Shown piece by piece: positions 1 through 7,472 of a stretch of DNA of 12,026 nucleotides. The stretch lies in the NCBI GenBank assembly GCA_964639525.1, contig CAZXDS010000102.1, positions 1-12,026 on the forward strand. The letters are read 5' to 3'. The notes beneath the pieces are model-generated. The model saw nothing but the letters and a program-made list of their open reading frames with translations. It did no database searches and was not told the DNA's origin. Both the position numbers and the translations under genes were made by a program. The number at the start of each line of letters is the position of its first letter. Positions within the stretch are counted from its first letter, which is position 1. The DNA is from CAZXDS01 sp964639525. GTDB lineage: Bacteria > Bacteroidota > Ignavibacteria > Ignavibacteriales > Melioribacteraceae.

Positions 1-115
1 TAACGTGTTGTTTTTTGTAATCTTAATTTTGACCCCGAATCGCTGTCCTTGGAAACGGTTTTTTTTTGCTTTAATTTCGGAAATTAAATTATTTATTTTA
101 ATATTAGGAAATTAA
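1..115 (+). promoter_or_regulatory. purE upstream region with a -7-like box and a repeated start-site motif
   Basis: No gene is visible here, although the TAA at 1-3 could be the stop codon of a gene outside the window. TAATTTTG at 24-31 matches the Bacteroidota sigma-70 -7 consensus TAnnTTTG. No -33 TTTG box is visible at the right distance, because the window edge cuts it off. GGAAATTAAAT occurs at 79-89 and again at 107-117, and the second copy includes the first two bases of the purE start codon. An AT-only hairpin (TTTAATTT 70-77, AAATTAAA 81-88) sits between. A T-run at 60-67 after CGG could be the tail of a terminator for an upstream gene, but the stem before it is poor. Confidence 0.3.
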
Positions 116-604
116 ATGGGAAATAAACCGATTGTTGGAATTGTTATGGGCAGCGATTCTGATTTGCCGATTATGGAAAAAGCTTTTGAAGTCTTCCGTG
201 AATTAAAAGTTCCTTTCGAAGTAAATATATTATCTGCACATAGAACACCTATTGAACATTCGGAATACTCAAAAACAGCTTTGGCAAGAGGAATAAAAGT
301 AATAATAGCTGCAGCCGGTGGAGCGGCACATTTACCGGGAGTAACTGCTGCACATACAATATTGCCTGTAATTGGAGTTCCGATTAACAGTAAACTAAAG
401 GGAATTGATTCTTTGCTTTCAATTGTCCAAATGCCGAGTGGGGTTCCGGTGGCAACTGTTGCAATTGATGCAGCAAAAAATGCAGCAATACTTGCAGTGC
501 AGATAATTGCAACCGGAGACAACTATTATGCCGAAAAATTAATTGAATATAAGAAAAAGATAGCAGAAGAATCTTTGTTGAAAAATAGAGAGCTTGATTT
601 ATAG
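116..604 (+). CDS. purE: 5-(carboxyamino)imidazole ribonucleotide mutase (PurE, class I)
   Basis: PurE moves the carboxylate of N5-carboxyaminoimidazole ribonucleotide to C4, giving CAIR in cytoplasmic de novo purine synthesis. The 162-residue length is normal for a stand-alone class I PurE. Visible family motifs are GSDSD (residues 12-16, phosphate binding), SAHRTP (40-45, with the catalytic-loop histidine), AGGAAHLPG (67-75, second conserved histidine) and QMPSGVPVATV (105-115). The ATG at 116 follows an AGGA about 6 nt upstream, and no earlier start gives PurE-like sequence. The usual partner PurK is not in the window: the DNA upstream is too short to judge, and the next gene downstream is convergent and unrelated. 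The reverse-strand open frame over this gene is a shadow. Confidence 0.97.
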   Translation: MGNKPIVGIVMGSDSDLPIMEKAFEVFRELKVPFEVNILSAHRTPIEHSEYSKTALARGIKVIIAAAGGAAHLPGVTAAHTILPVIGVPINSKLKGIDSLLSIVQMPSGVPVATVAIDAAKNAAILAVQIIATGDNYYAEKLIEYKKKIAEESLLKNRELDL

Positions 605-666
605 GATATAATTACGAAAGTCTCAGAATTATTATGCAGACATTAACTAAGCATTAGAACTTTGAA

Positions 667-694
667 TATTTGTTTTAAAATTTGTAAACAAATA
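667..694. other. AT-rich hairpin between convergent genes
   Basis: A perfect 9-bp inverted repeat, TATTTGTTT (667-675) and AAACAAATA (686-694), has a 10-nt loop and lies between the purE stop (604) and the CDF stop (716). On the + strand A residues follow it. On the - strand a T-run precedes it. It is therefore not a textbook rho-independent terminator in either direction, though it is placed where a shared one would be expected. The stem has a single G-C pair and is weak. Confidence 0.3.
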
Positions 695-715
695 AAAAAA
701 CGGCAAATGTAAAAA

Positions 716-1714
716 TCAATCTTCACGTCTTTCTTTGGGAGGCAAACCAATAAGCTTGTCTTCGTTCCATTCAATGGTTTTTGAATATTTAAATTCGCGT
801 ACTTCGCAATCATTATAAAAGCAAATTTTACATAACCTTGAATCACAGTAATCCGTATGAATTTTCAACTCAAGATTTTCTGAAAGTTTTTGCAGCCTTT
901 TTTCAATCTTAGTTTCTTCATCATGTGATTGTTTAATTGAAAAGTAATATGGGAGTATAAAATGGAAATCAACGAAAGCCTTATTAGCTGATCTTAAAAG
1001 TCGTAATTCGTGAATGTCAATCCAATAATCTTTTCGAATGGTCGTTAACTGTTCAACAATCTTTTTCAGCAATTCCTTATCGGTTTCTAACATTAAACCG
1101 CCGATAGATTGACGAATGAGTTTAAAACCACTATACAGAATATTTAATGAAACAATAATGGCAATTATCGGATCTAAAATATATATATCAGTAAGAAGGA
1201 CAAGCAACAAACCTAAGACAATTCCAAAACTTGTAAAAGAATCAGTCAATACGTGCTTGCTATCGGCAACTAAAGCAATGGAGTCTGTTTCCTTACCAAC
1301 TTTATTCAAATATCGTCCGAGATACCAATTAATTATGCCGGTTGTTGCAATAATAATTGTTCCTAAGCCCAATTGTTCAGGTTGTATTCCTGATATCATT
1401 TTCACTATTGAACTGTAAAAAATTGCAGCGGCGGCAACAAAAATCATAAATCCTTCAATTCCTGCGGAAAAATATTCGATGTTTCCATGACCATACAAAT
1501 GGGTTTTATCGGGTGGTTTTGAACCTAAGTAAATACTGTATAGTGCCATTGATGATGCTATAATATTTACTATTGATTCTGATGCATCGGCAAAAATTGC
1601 AGCGGAGTAAGTTAAATAATAAGCAATGGCTTTTCCAATAAAGATTAAGCTGCCGATTATTAATGAAATCCATGCGGCTCTTTTTTTTATGTATATGTAA
1701 TTATTTGTTTTCAT
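716..1714 (-). CDS. Cation diffusion facilitator (CDF) family metal transporter with cysteine-rich C-terminus
   Basis: This is an inner-membrane exporter of divalent metals (Zn/Fe/Mn/Co/Cd class), which normally works as a dimer driven by proton antiport. The 332 residues show the CDF plan. Hydrophobic segments lie at about 14-34, 37-60, 84-106, 117-133, 160-176 and 178-196. The cytoplasmic domain (about 205-300) starts after SIGGLML. The TM2 metal site reads E46-S-I-V-N50, where FieF has DxxxD. TM5 has the conserved H154xxxD158. YGHGNIEYFSAG (74-85) is the usual loop motif. The C-terminus carries C290-x5-C295-x2-C298-x5-C303, a likely extra metal site. Metal specificity cannot be read from the sequence. 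The ATG at 1714 gives a complete N-terminus, but no Shine-Dalgarno is evident. It shows no functional link to its neighbours. Confidence 0.92.
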   Translation of the reverse strand: MKTNNYIYIKKRAAWISLIIGSLIFIGKAIAYYLTYSAAIFADASESIVNIIASSMALYSIYLGSKPPDKTHLYGHGNIEYFSAGIEGFMIFVAAAAIFYSSIVKMISGIQPEQLGLGTIIIATTGIINWYLGRYLNKVGKETDSIALVADSKHVLTDSFTSFGIVLGLLLVLLTDIYILDPIIAIIVSLNILYSGFKLIRQSIGGLMLETDKELLKKIVEQLTTIRKDYWIDIHELRLLRSANKAFVDFHFILPYYFSIKQSHDEETKIEKRLQKLSENLELKIHTDYCDSRLCKICFYNDCEVREFKYSKTIEWNEDKLIGLPPKERRED

Positions 1715-1964
1715 TTGATTAATAAAAATATTTAATTCTTATAAATAATGAAATATTCAACCAAAAAATCTTTTTTGAAAACTTACAAGTCGTATATAAT
1801 GAATTTAGTAAATTTATTAATAAATACGGTTATTCTACACTTCTAAAATTATTAATAATAGTATAATAATGAATAATATTATAAAAAATATAATGCGATA
1901 ACAAATATTAAATACATCGATAATATATTATATTATTAATGTACTAAAAAAATACAAATATTAT
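1715..1964. other. Very AT-rich divergent intergenic DNA with repeated ATTAAT palindromes
   Basis: No open frame or RNA gene is recognisable. The stretch separates the CDF gene (leftward) from the acetate operon (rightward) and should contain the CDF promoter, which could not be placed: no CAAAnnTA (reverse of TAnnTTTG) with a partner box occurs near the gene. Short palindromes centred on TTAA recur: TTTATTAATAAA at 1813-1824, ATTATTAATAAT at 1848-1859, and related TATTATTAATGTA at 1931-1943 and GATTAATAAA at 1718-1727. They could be operator half-sites, or simply what such AT-rich DNA throws up. Confidence 0.4.
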
Positions 1965-1995
1965 TTTGCATTGTAAAATTATTTTATTATCTTTG
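1965..1995 (+). promoter_or_regulatory. Bacteroidota-type promoter for the satP-acs operon
   Basis: TTTG at 1965-1968 and TATCTTTG at 1988-1995 are separated by 19 bp. Both boxes match exactly the TTTG / TAnnTTTG consensus described for primary sigma-factor promoters in Bacteroidota. Initiation would fall near 2001, leaving an untranslated leader of about 390 nt before satP. This is the best match to that consensus in the window. Supporting it are the abrupt change to GC-containing sequence right after it (TTCGGGCGC) and the lack of any other gene before satP. No transcript evidence is available. Confidence 0.5.
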
Positions 1996-2000
1996 TTCGG

Positions 2001-2384
2001 GCGCAAAAATATTTCGAAATTTGATTAAAGATGTATTACTCAATATTATTTAATTGAAACAACTCGAAACACAAGTTAGTTTATACCAAAAGAAAATTAA
2101 TTAGTTATATAGAATAAATATATTCGTTAGTATTATTATAGTTACAAATTGAATAATTACTTTATAAATTACTAAATTATTTTATTTAGAGGTGAAAGCT
2201 ACGTATCATTCAGTAAACAGTTTTTTGTTTTTATCCGTTTGCACAATAGATGAAAACACTGCAGATAATAAAAAATCCTTTTCAACCTCACCAAAACTAC
2301 AAGAAAAAATCAGATTTAAAAATTTATATGGATTCTGAATAGGGACACCTATTCAATTCCTAAATAACTTAATTATTAAATTAT
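2001..2384 (+). promoter_or_regulatory. Long untranslated leader of the satP-acs operon, possibly structured
   Basis: No convincing gene lies in this stretch. It carries a strong hairpin at 2336-2355 (8-bp stem TGAATAGG/CCTATTCA, loop GACA) that may be lengthened by GGA (2330-2332) with TCC (2358-2360). No T-run follows, so it is not a simple terminator. An anti-Shine-Dalgarno-like ACCTC at 2285-2289 can pair with GAGGT at 2189-2193, continued by GAAA/TTTC across one bulged A. It can also pair with the GAGGT of the satP ribosome binding site at 2387-2391. The two pairings exclude each other, so control of translation is conceivable. No known riboswitch family was recognised. Confidence 0.35.
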
Positions 2385-2391
2385 AGGAGGT
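2385..2391 (+). promoter_or_regulatory. Strong ribosome binding site of satP
   Basis: AGGAGGT lies 4 nt before the ATG at 2396. It is a near-perfect complement to the 16S rRNA 3' end and clearly the best Shine-Dalgarno in the window. It fixes the satP start and suggests high expression. Its GAGGT core is repeated upstream at 2189-2193. Confidence 0.8.
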
Positions 2392-2395
2392 AAGC

Positions 2396-2974
2396 ATGGC
2401 TGATACTACTCAATTAGTTGACACATCTGCAAATCCGGCACCATTAGGGTTAATGGGATTCGGAATGACTACAGTTTTCCTCAACTTACACAATGCAGGG
2501 ATATTCCCTTTAGGGACAATGGTACTTGCAGTGGGTGTTTTTTACGGGGGTTTAGCACAAATATTTGCAGGTTGGATGGAATGGAAAAAGGGCAATACAT
2601 TCGGAACCACTGCATTTACATCGTATGGACTATTTTGGTTAACGCTTGTATTTTTAATTTTGGGCAAAGCTCATAATTGGTTTGCAGGTCCAACTGAAGG
2701 AGCTATGGTTGCATATTTATTTATGTGGGGACTGTTCACTTTTGGTTTGTGGGTAGCAACTCTGAAACATAATAAAGCTCTGCAGACTGTATTCTTTACA
2801 CTTTTTATCCTTTTTTGGCTGCTTGCAATTAAAGATGCGACCGGTAGTGCAATAATTGGCAAGATTGCCGGATGGGAAGGACTATTCTGCGGATTGTCTG
2901 CGGTTTACCTTGCTTTGGCACAAGTTATTAATGAAACCTATGGAAAGACAGTTCTTCCGATTGGTGAAAAATAA
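2396..2974 (+). CDS. satP: Acetate/succinate uptake transporter, SatP (GPR1/FUN34/YaaH) family
   Basis: This is a six-helix inner-membrane channel or proton symporter for acetate and related small carboxylates. The 192-residue length is typical of the family. The signature NPAPLGLMGFGMTT occupies residues 13-26 at the start of helix 1. GGLAQIFAGWMEW (51-63) is the second hallmark, and the remaining hydrophobic segments lie at about 72-90, 103-123, 128-147 and 155-176. It is the first gene of a unit with acetyl-CoA synthetase, which begins 39 nt after its stop, so the pair would import and activate acetate. The strong Shine-Dalgarno and the leader upstream suggest the operon is regulated here. 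Succinate transport is also known in the family, but the linkage to acs favours acetate. Confidence 0.95.
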   Translation: MADTTQLVDTSANPAPLGLMGFGMTTVFLNLHNAGIFPLGTMVLAVGVFYGGLAQIFAGWMEWKKGNTFGTTAFTSYGLFWLTLVFLILGKAHNWFAGPTEGAMVAYLFMWGLFTFGLWVATLKHNKALQTVFFTLFILFWLLAIKDATGSAIIGKIAGWEGLFCGLSAVYLALAQVINETYGKTVLPIGEK

Positions 2975-3013
2975 TCAATGATATTCTTAAACTAGAATAA
3001 GGAATACAAAACT

Positions 3014-4835
3014 ATGGCTGATGAAGAAAAAAATGATGAAAATATTGTTTCCGAAGCCCAAATTGCAGTACATTGGAAAGAAGAGGAATATTTTGAACCG
3101 AATACAGAATTTATAGCACAGGCTAATTTAACAAACGCCGATGTTCTTGAAGAATACGGCGAGGAAAATTTTCCGGGCTGCTATAAAAAATATGCCGACC
3201 TATTAACTTGGGATGAATACTGGCATACAACTTTAGATACTAGCAATCCCCCGCATTGGAAATGGTTCGTTGGTGGTAAATTAAATGCCAGTTACAATTG
3301 CGTTGACCGCCATCTGGAAAAATATAAAAATAAAACTGCTATTCATTTTGTACCTGAACCTGAAAATGAAGCTACTACTCATATGACTTATCAGGAACTT
3401 TACNNNNNNNNNNNNNNNNNNNNNNNNNNNNNNNNNNNNNNNNNNNNNNNNNNNNNNNNNNNNNNNNNNNNNNNNNNNNNNNNNNNNNNNNNNNNNNNNN
3501 NNNGTTCTTATTTGGCAGCGTTATCCTGGTAAGTACTCGGCAGCAACGCCTCTCGTTGAAGGAAGAGATGTATTTGTTAATGATATCCTAAAAGATTATC
3601 GCAATGCTAAGGTTGCTCCTGTAAGTCTTGATGCAACTGACACATTATTCTTGATGTACACTTCAGGTACAACCGGTAAACCTAAAGGTGCTCAGCATTC
3701 AGTAGGCGGTTATATGGCTTATGTAACCGGAACTTCCAAATATATTCAGGATATTCACCCTGAAGATGTTTATTGGTGTATGGCTGATATCGGTTGGATT
3801 ACAGGACATTCATACATAGTTTATGGACCGCTTGCACTTGCTGCATCTTCAGTTATTTTTGAAGGCGTTCCAACTCATCCTGATGCAGGTCGCCCGTGGC
3901 GTGTTGCTGAAGAATTAGATGTAAATATATTCCACACATCGCCAACAGCAATTCGTGCTCTTCGTCGTGTTGGTCCCGATGAACCGGCAAAATATGATTA
4001 CCACTTTAAACATATGACTACTGTTGGTGAACCAATTGAACCTAATGTTTGGCGTTGGTATTATAATGTGGTTGGTAAAAAGAAAGCTGTTATTGTTGAT
4101 ACTTGGTGGCAGACTGAAACCGGCGGGTTTTTATGTTCAACTATTCCCGGTTTAAATAAAATGAAACCCGGTAGTGCAGGACCCGGTGTTCCGGGCATTT
4201 ATCCGGAAATTCTTGACGATGATGGAAATCCTTTACCAAAAGGCTGCGGTAAAGCCGGAAACATTGTAATTCGTAATCCTTGGCCAGGGTTAATGATGAC
4301 AATTTGGGGCGATGATGCTCGATTTAAGAGCCAATATTTTGAGCGATATTGTAAAGATCCCAATAGTACAGATTGGCACGATTGGCCGTACTTTGCCGGT
4401 GATGGTGCTGTAGAAGCTCCTGATGGCTACTTCCGTATCCTTGGAAGAATTGACGATGTTATTAACGTTGCCGGGCACCGTCTCGGAACTAAAGAGCTTG
4501 AATCAGCAGGACTTATGTGTGATGAAGTTGGTGAAGCTGCGGTTGTTCCTGTGGCTGATCCAATTAAGGGAAAGGTTCCACATATCTTTGTTTCTCTAAA
4601 ACCGGGTATTGAAGCAACGGATGCATTAAGGAAGAAAGTCTCTGATACATTAGCGGAAGAAATTGGTCCAATTGCAAAACCGGGAAGAGTGTGGATTGTT
4701 CCTGATATGCCGAAAACTCGTTCAGGTAAAATTATGCGTAGAGTGCTTGGTGCAATTGCTGCAGGGCAAGATGCCGGTGATGTTACTACATTAGCAAATC
4801 CGGAAATTGTTGAAGAAATTAAAAAGCTTTACTAA
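3014..4835 (+). CDS. acs: Acetyl-CoA synthetase, AMP-forming (interrupted by an assembly gap)
   Basis: Acs converts acetate, ATP and CoA to acetyl-CoA through acetyl-AMP. Residues 1-130 before the gap hold the ACAS N-terminal domain (WKWFVGGKLNASYNCVDRH at 82-100). After the gap, translation from 3504 in a different frame gives clean Acs sequence: a WQRYPG...VEGRDVFVND segment, the P-loop YTSGTTGKPKG (3657-3689), TWWQTETGG (4101-4127, with the Trp that limits the acyl pocket to acetate), the hinge region GRIDDVINVAGHRLG, and the C-terminal TRSGKIMRR. That last lysine (codon 4728-4730) is the residue regulated by acetylation in this family. The frame change is an artefact of the 100-N spacer, not a frameshift. 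An AAGGAA about 10 nt upstream supports the start. Together with satP it forms an operon ended by the terminator at 4851-4888. Confidence 0.96.
3404..3503. other. Assembly gap (100 N) inside acs
   Basis: Exactly 100 undetermined bases replace part of acs between the codons for MTYQELY and VLIWQRYPG. The left side ends on a complete codon and the right side begins on one, so the true missing length must be a multiple of three. It is therefore not 100. Comparison with the family suggests roughly 120 missing residues (around 350 nt) covering the first part of the AMP-binding domain. Confidence 0.97.
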
Positions 4836-4850
4836 ATTTCTTTCTCCTAA

Positions 4851-4888
4851 GGAGGTTCTAACATTTTGTTGGAACCTCTGTTTTTTTT
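4851..4888 (+). terminator. Strong intrinsic terminator after acs
   Basis: The stem pairs GAGGTTC (4852-4858) with GAACCTC (4872-4878), continues through a T-G wobble and AAC/GTT, and closes on the loop ATTTT (4863-4867), about 11-12 pairs in all. Eight T residues follow at 4881-4888. It begins 15 nt after the acs stop and separates satP-acs from pat, so pat probably has its own promoter or depends on read-through. Confidence 0.9.
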
Positions 4889-4929
4889 ATATTCCCATTT
4901 CATTATTGTTTGAATAAAGTGGAAATATT

Positions 4930-7383
4930 ATGTTCCGAATTATACCTGAAGGACTTGCTTATTCAGAGCATGTTCTTCTAAAAAACGGTCAAGGTCTCTT
5001 TTTCAAACCTGCTATCCCTGATGACATCCCACGTGTTACTACGTTTATGAACGGACTCTCAAAAGAAAGTTTACGGATGCGATTTATGGCTTCGGTATCC
5101 TATGTTTCGCCAGATATTATTGAGAATCTTTGTAATGGTAATTTCACCGACTCGGCTTGTCTTCTTGCAATTGATGGGGAAACATCTGATTCAAATATTG
5201 TAGGATTAGCAAATTATATTTCAATGGGAAATGGTAGAACTGCCGAAGTTGCTTTTTTAACGGCAGAAGCATTTCAAGGGAGAGGTATTTCTACATTATT
5301 GCTGGAAAGATTAGCAGGTATTGCGGCGGCAAATGGATTTATTGAGTTTGAGGCAGAAGTGCTGCCTGATAATCAGCCGATGATAAATGTTTTTAAAAGT
5401 TCCGGATTCGAGAATCATAAAGTGTGGCATTCCGATACGGTTCATATTGAGTTTCCCGTAAGCGGTGCGGCAGCATTGTGGAAACGCGCTGCTCTGCGTG
5501 AACGTATTGCAGTTGCAAACTCTTTAATTCCTCTTCTCCGACCCAAAGCTGTAGCAGTTGTAGGAGCTTCAAGAGAAGTGTCTTCAATTGGCAATATGAT
5601 GTTCAGAAATATCTTGGCTGGAAATTTTTCGGGAACGATATATCCGATAAATCCTCAATCAAATTCTGTAAATGGGGTTCGTGCTTATGCATCTCTTTCA
5701 GAATTACCCGAAAAAATTGATTTGGCGCTTATCGCTCTCCCGGCGGAAAAAGTATTTGAAGTAGTTGAAAAATCAATTGAAGCCGGTGCAAAAGGAATTG
5801 TAGTAGTCTCTGCCGGTTTTGCAAATTCAGGCAAGGAAGGCAAAGCAAGACAAGAGGAACTCGTAAAATTAGTCCGTTCACATGGAGTAAGATTATTGGG
5901 ACCAAGTTGTTTGGGACTGATGAATACCGATGAAGAAATTAGTTTAAATGCTAGTTTAGTCCCAAATTTAATTCAAAAGGGGAAAGCAGGATTTTTCTCA
6001 CATTCTGCAGCACTTGGTCTGGTAATTTTAGATTATGCTAAATCTATCGGTGTAGGTTTTACTACATTTGTTTCAGCCGGTAATAGAGCAGATGTTTCAG
6101 GAAATGATTTTCTGCAATATTGGGAAGAAGATCCTGATACTAAGATGGCGATTTTATATCTTGAAACATTTGGTAATCCACGGCGATTTGTTCGCATAGC
6201 AAGGAGAATGACGTATAAAAAACCGATACTTTGTGTAAAAAGTGCACGCAGTTATGCCGGAAGAAAAGAAGCCGAAGCAAAAAGTGGTAAATCTACGGGC
6301 GGAGTTTTGGAAGTGGAAGCATTGTTTAGGCAAACCGGTGTTATACTGGCACCAACATTAGAAGAATTATTTGATACCGCAGTTGTATTAGAGCATCAAC
6401 CTTTACCTGAAGGCAATAAAGTAAGTATCATAGCTAATTCTGCCGGTATGACAACGATATTTGCAGATGCTTGTGAGATGAACGATTTGGAAATTAGCGA
6501 AAATGGAATTATAAACCTTGGTGCTTTTACTTCATCGGAAAAATATGAAGTTGCTGTAAAAAATGCTTTAATTAATGACGAAGTGGATTCTCTTTTAATT
6601 GGTTTTGCATCTGTAGGAGAATGTTGTACTGATGAGGTTGCCGCTGCTATTAAACGGGGTGTCAAAAATGCCGTTACTGTTACTGGAAAAGAAAAGCCTG
6701 TACTACTGTGTTTAATGGGTGTCGCGGGAATATTATCATTATTTGATGAAACGGAAAAATTATTATCTGAAAGAAAATTCCCTGCATTTCGTTTTCCCGA
6801 GTCTGCGGTTAGAACTTTGGGGCGTATTGTTCGTTATGCAGAATTTAAAAAAGAACCTCCCGGCAAAATTGTTTGGTATAATGATGTTCTTGCCGAAGAT
6901 GCACGGCGAGTGATTCAAAAATATTTATCCGATAAATCTCACGCGGTTCTAAAAGATTATATTAATGAAGAAAAAACATCTGATATGTTTGTTGAGCTTA
7001 CAAATGAGCAAGCTGTTGAAATTATTAAATATTTTGGAATTAATATTTTTGACGGTGAATCTAAATTATCCAAATCAATAACTATCAAAATTAAGGCTGA
7101 TCCGCTTTTTGGTCCGGTAATTGAATTAGATATTCCCGGACATAGAAAATTTGTAAGAATAACACCACTGACTGATAGAGATTTAGAGGATACTTTTCAA
7201 AACATTAATTTGGAAAACAAATCAGGACTAAAAAATATTTTAGGCCGATTATCACAGATGATTGAGGAACTGCCATGGTTGTGTTGTCTTGAAATTAAGG
7301 CAATAGAAAGCGAGCAACCACTTATTAAAAAAGAAATAACAATGAAATTAAGAATTGGCGGTGTAAAACGACCGAGCTATTAA
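4930..7383 (+). CDS. pat: Protein lysine acetyltransferase, Pat type (N-terminal GNAT plus degenerate NDP-forming acyl-CoA synthetase module)
   Basis: It probably transfers acetyl from acetyl-CoA to a lysine of Acs, switching off acetate activation. The GNAT domain spans about residues 15-175, with the acetyl-CoA loop Q116-G-R-G-I. A CoA-binding Rossmann domain follows from 203 (KAVAVVGASRE), then two ligase-CoA domains (about 345-480 and 495-635) and an ATP-grasp remnant (about 688-810). The GNAT-first order is the reverse of Salmonella Pat/E. coli PatZ and matches the type II architecture known in actinobacteria. The phosphohistidine of true ADP-forming acetyl-CoA synthetases (SHTGA) aligns with AKSGK, putting K451 in its place. 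The ATP-grasp domain jumps from YFGINIF (701-707) to ADPLFGPVI (723-731), so roughly 80-90 residues usual there are missing. The ACD part is thus likely regulatory, not catalytic. Only a weak GGAA precedes the ATG. Its position between acs and acuBC supports the role; the substrate is inferred. Confidence 0.87.
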   Translation: MFRIIPEGLAYSEHVLLKNGQGLFFKPAIPDDIPRVTTFMNGLSKESLRMRFMASVSYVSPDIIENLCNGNFTDSACLLAIDGETSDSNIVGLANYISMGNGRTAEVAFLTAEAFQGRGISTLLLERLAGIAAANGFIEFEAEVLPDNQPMINVFKSSGFENHKVWHSDTVHIEFPVSGAAALWKRAALRERIAVANSLIPLLRPKAVAVVGASREVSSIGNMMFRNILAGNFSGTIYPINPQSNSVNGVRAYASLSELPEKIDLALIALPAEKVFEVVEKSIEAGAKGIVVVSAGFANSGKEGKARQEELVKLVRSHGVRLLGPSCLGLMNTDEEISLNASLVPNLIQKGKAGFFSHSAALGLVILDYAKSIGVGFTTFVSAGNRADVSGNDFLQYWEEDPDTKMAILYLETFGNPRRFVRIARRMTYKKPILCVKSARSYAGRKEAEAKSGKSTGGVLEVEALFRQTGVILAPTLEELFDTAVVLEHQPLPEGNKVSIIANSAGMTTIFADACEMNDLEISENGIINLGAFTSSEKYEVAVKNALINDEVDSLLIGFASVGECCTDEVAAAIKRGVKNAVTVTGKEKPVLLCLMGVAGILSLFDETEKLLSERKFPAFRFPESAVRTLGRIVRYAEFKKEPPGKIVWYNDVLAEDARRVIQKYLSDKSHAVLKDYINEEKTSDMFVELTNEQAVEIIKYFGINIFDGESKLSKSITIKIKADPLFGPVIELDIPGHRKFVRITPLTDRDLEDTFQNINLENKSGLKNILGRLSQMIEELPWLCCLEIKAIESEQPLIKKEITMKLRIGGVKRPSY

Positions 7384-7403
7384 AAGCTATTATTGAGCAT
7401 AGG

Positions 7404-7415
7404 GCACTAAAGTGC
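7404..7415. repeat. Short hairpin after pat
   Basis: GCACT (7404-7408) and AGTGC (7411-7415) form a perfect short inverted repeat 21 nt after the pat stop. No T-run follows, so it is unlikely to terminate transcription by itself. It is the first of five hairpins in the 345-bp pat-acuB spacer. Confidence 0.35.
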
Positions 7416-7472
7416 AAATTAGAACTTAGAAATTTGAAAGTAGAGTATTTTTCAAATATTTTGTTTAACTAA

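Noticed and set aside
112..522. Long reverse-strand open frame over purE
   Set aside because: The + strand frame is an unmistakable full-length PurE, and the reverse product has no family features.
2004..2011. CAAAAATA as a leftward -7 box for the CDF gene
   Set aside because: It matches TAnnTTTG on the - strand, but no -33 box lies at the right distance, and it sits about 290 bp from the gene, downstream of the rightward promoter.
2192..2338. A 48-codon open frame starting with GTG in the satP leader
   Set aside because: It has no ATG and no Shine-Dalgarno, and the peptide has no recognisable family. An open frame of this size is plausible by chance in AT-rich DNA, and the segment is better explained as leader.
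3014..3532. Two separate acs pieces or a frameshifted pseudogene
   Set aside because: The frame change coincides exactly with the 100-N placeholder, and translation resumes as good Acs sequence from the first base after it.
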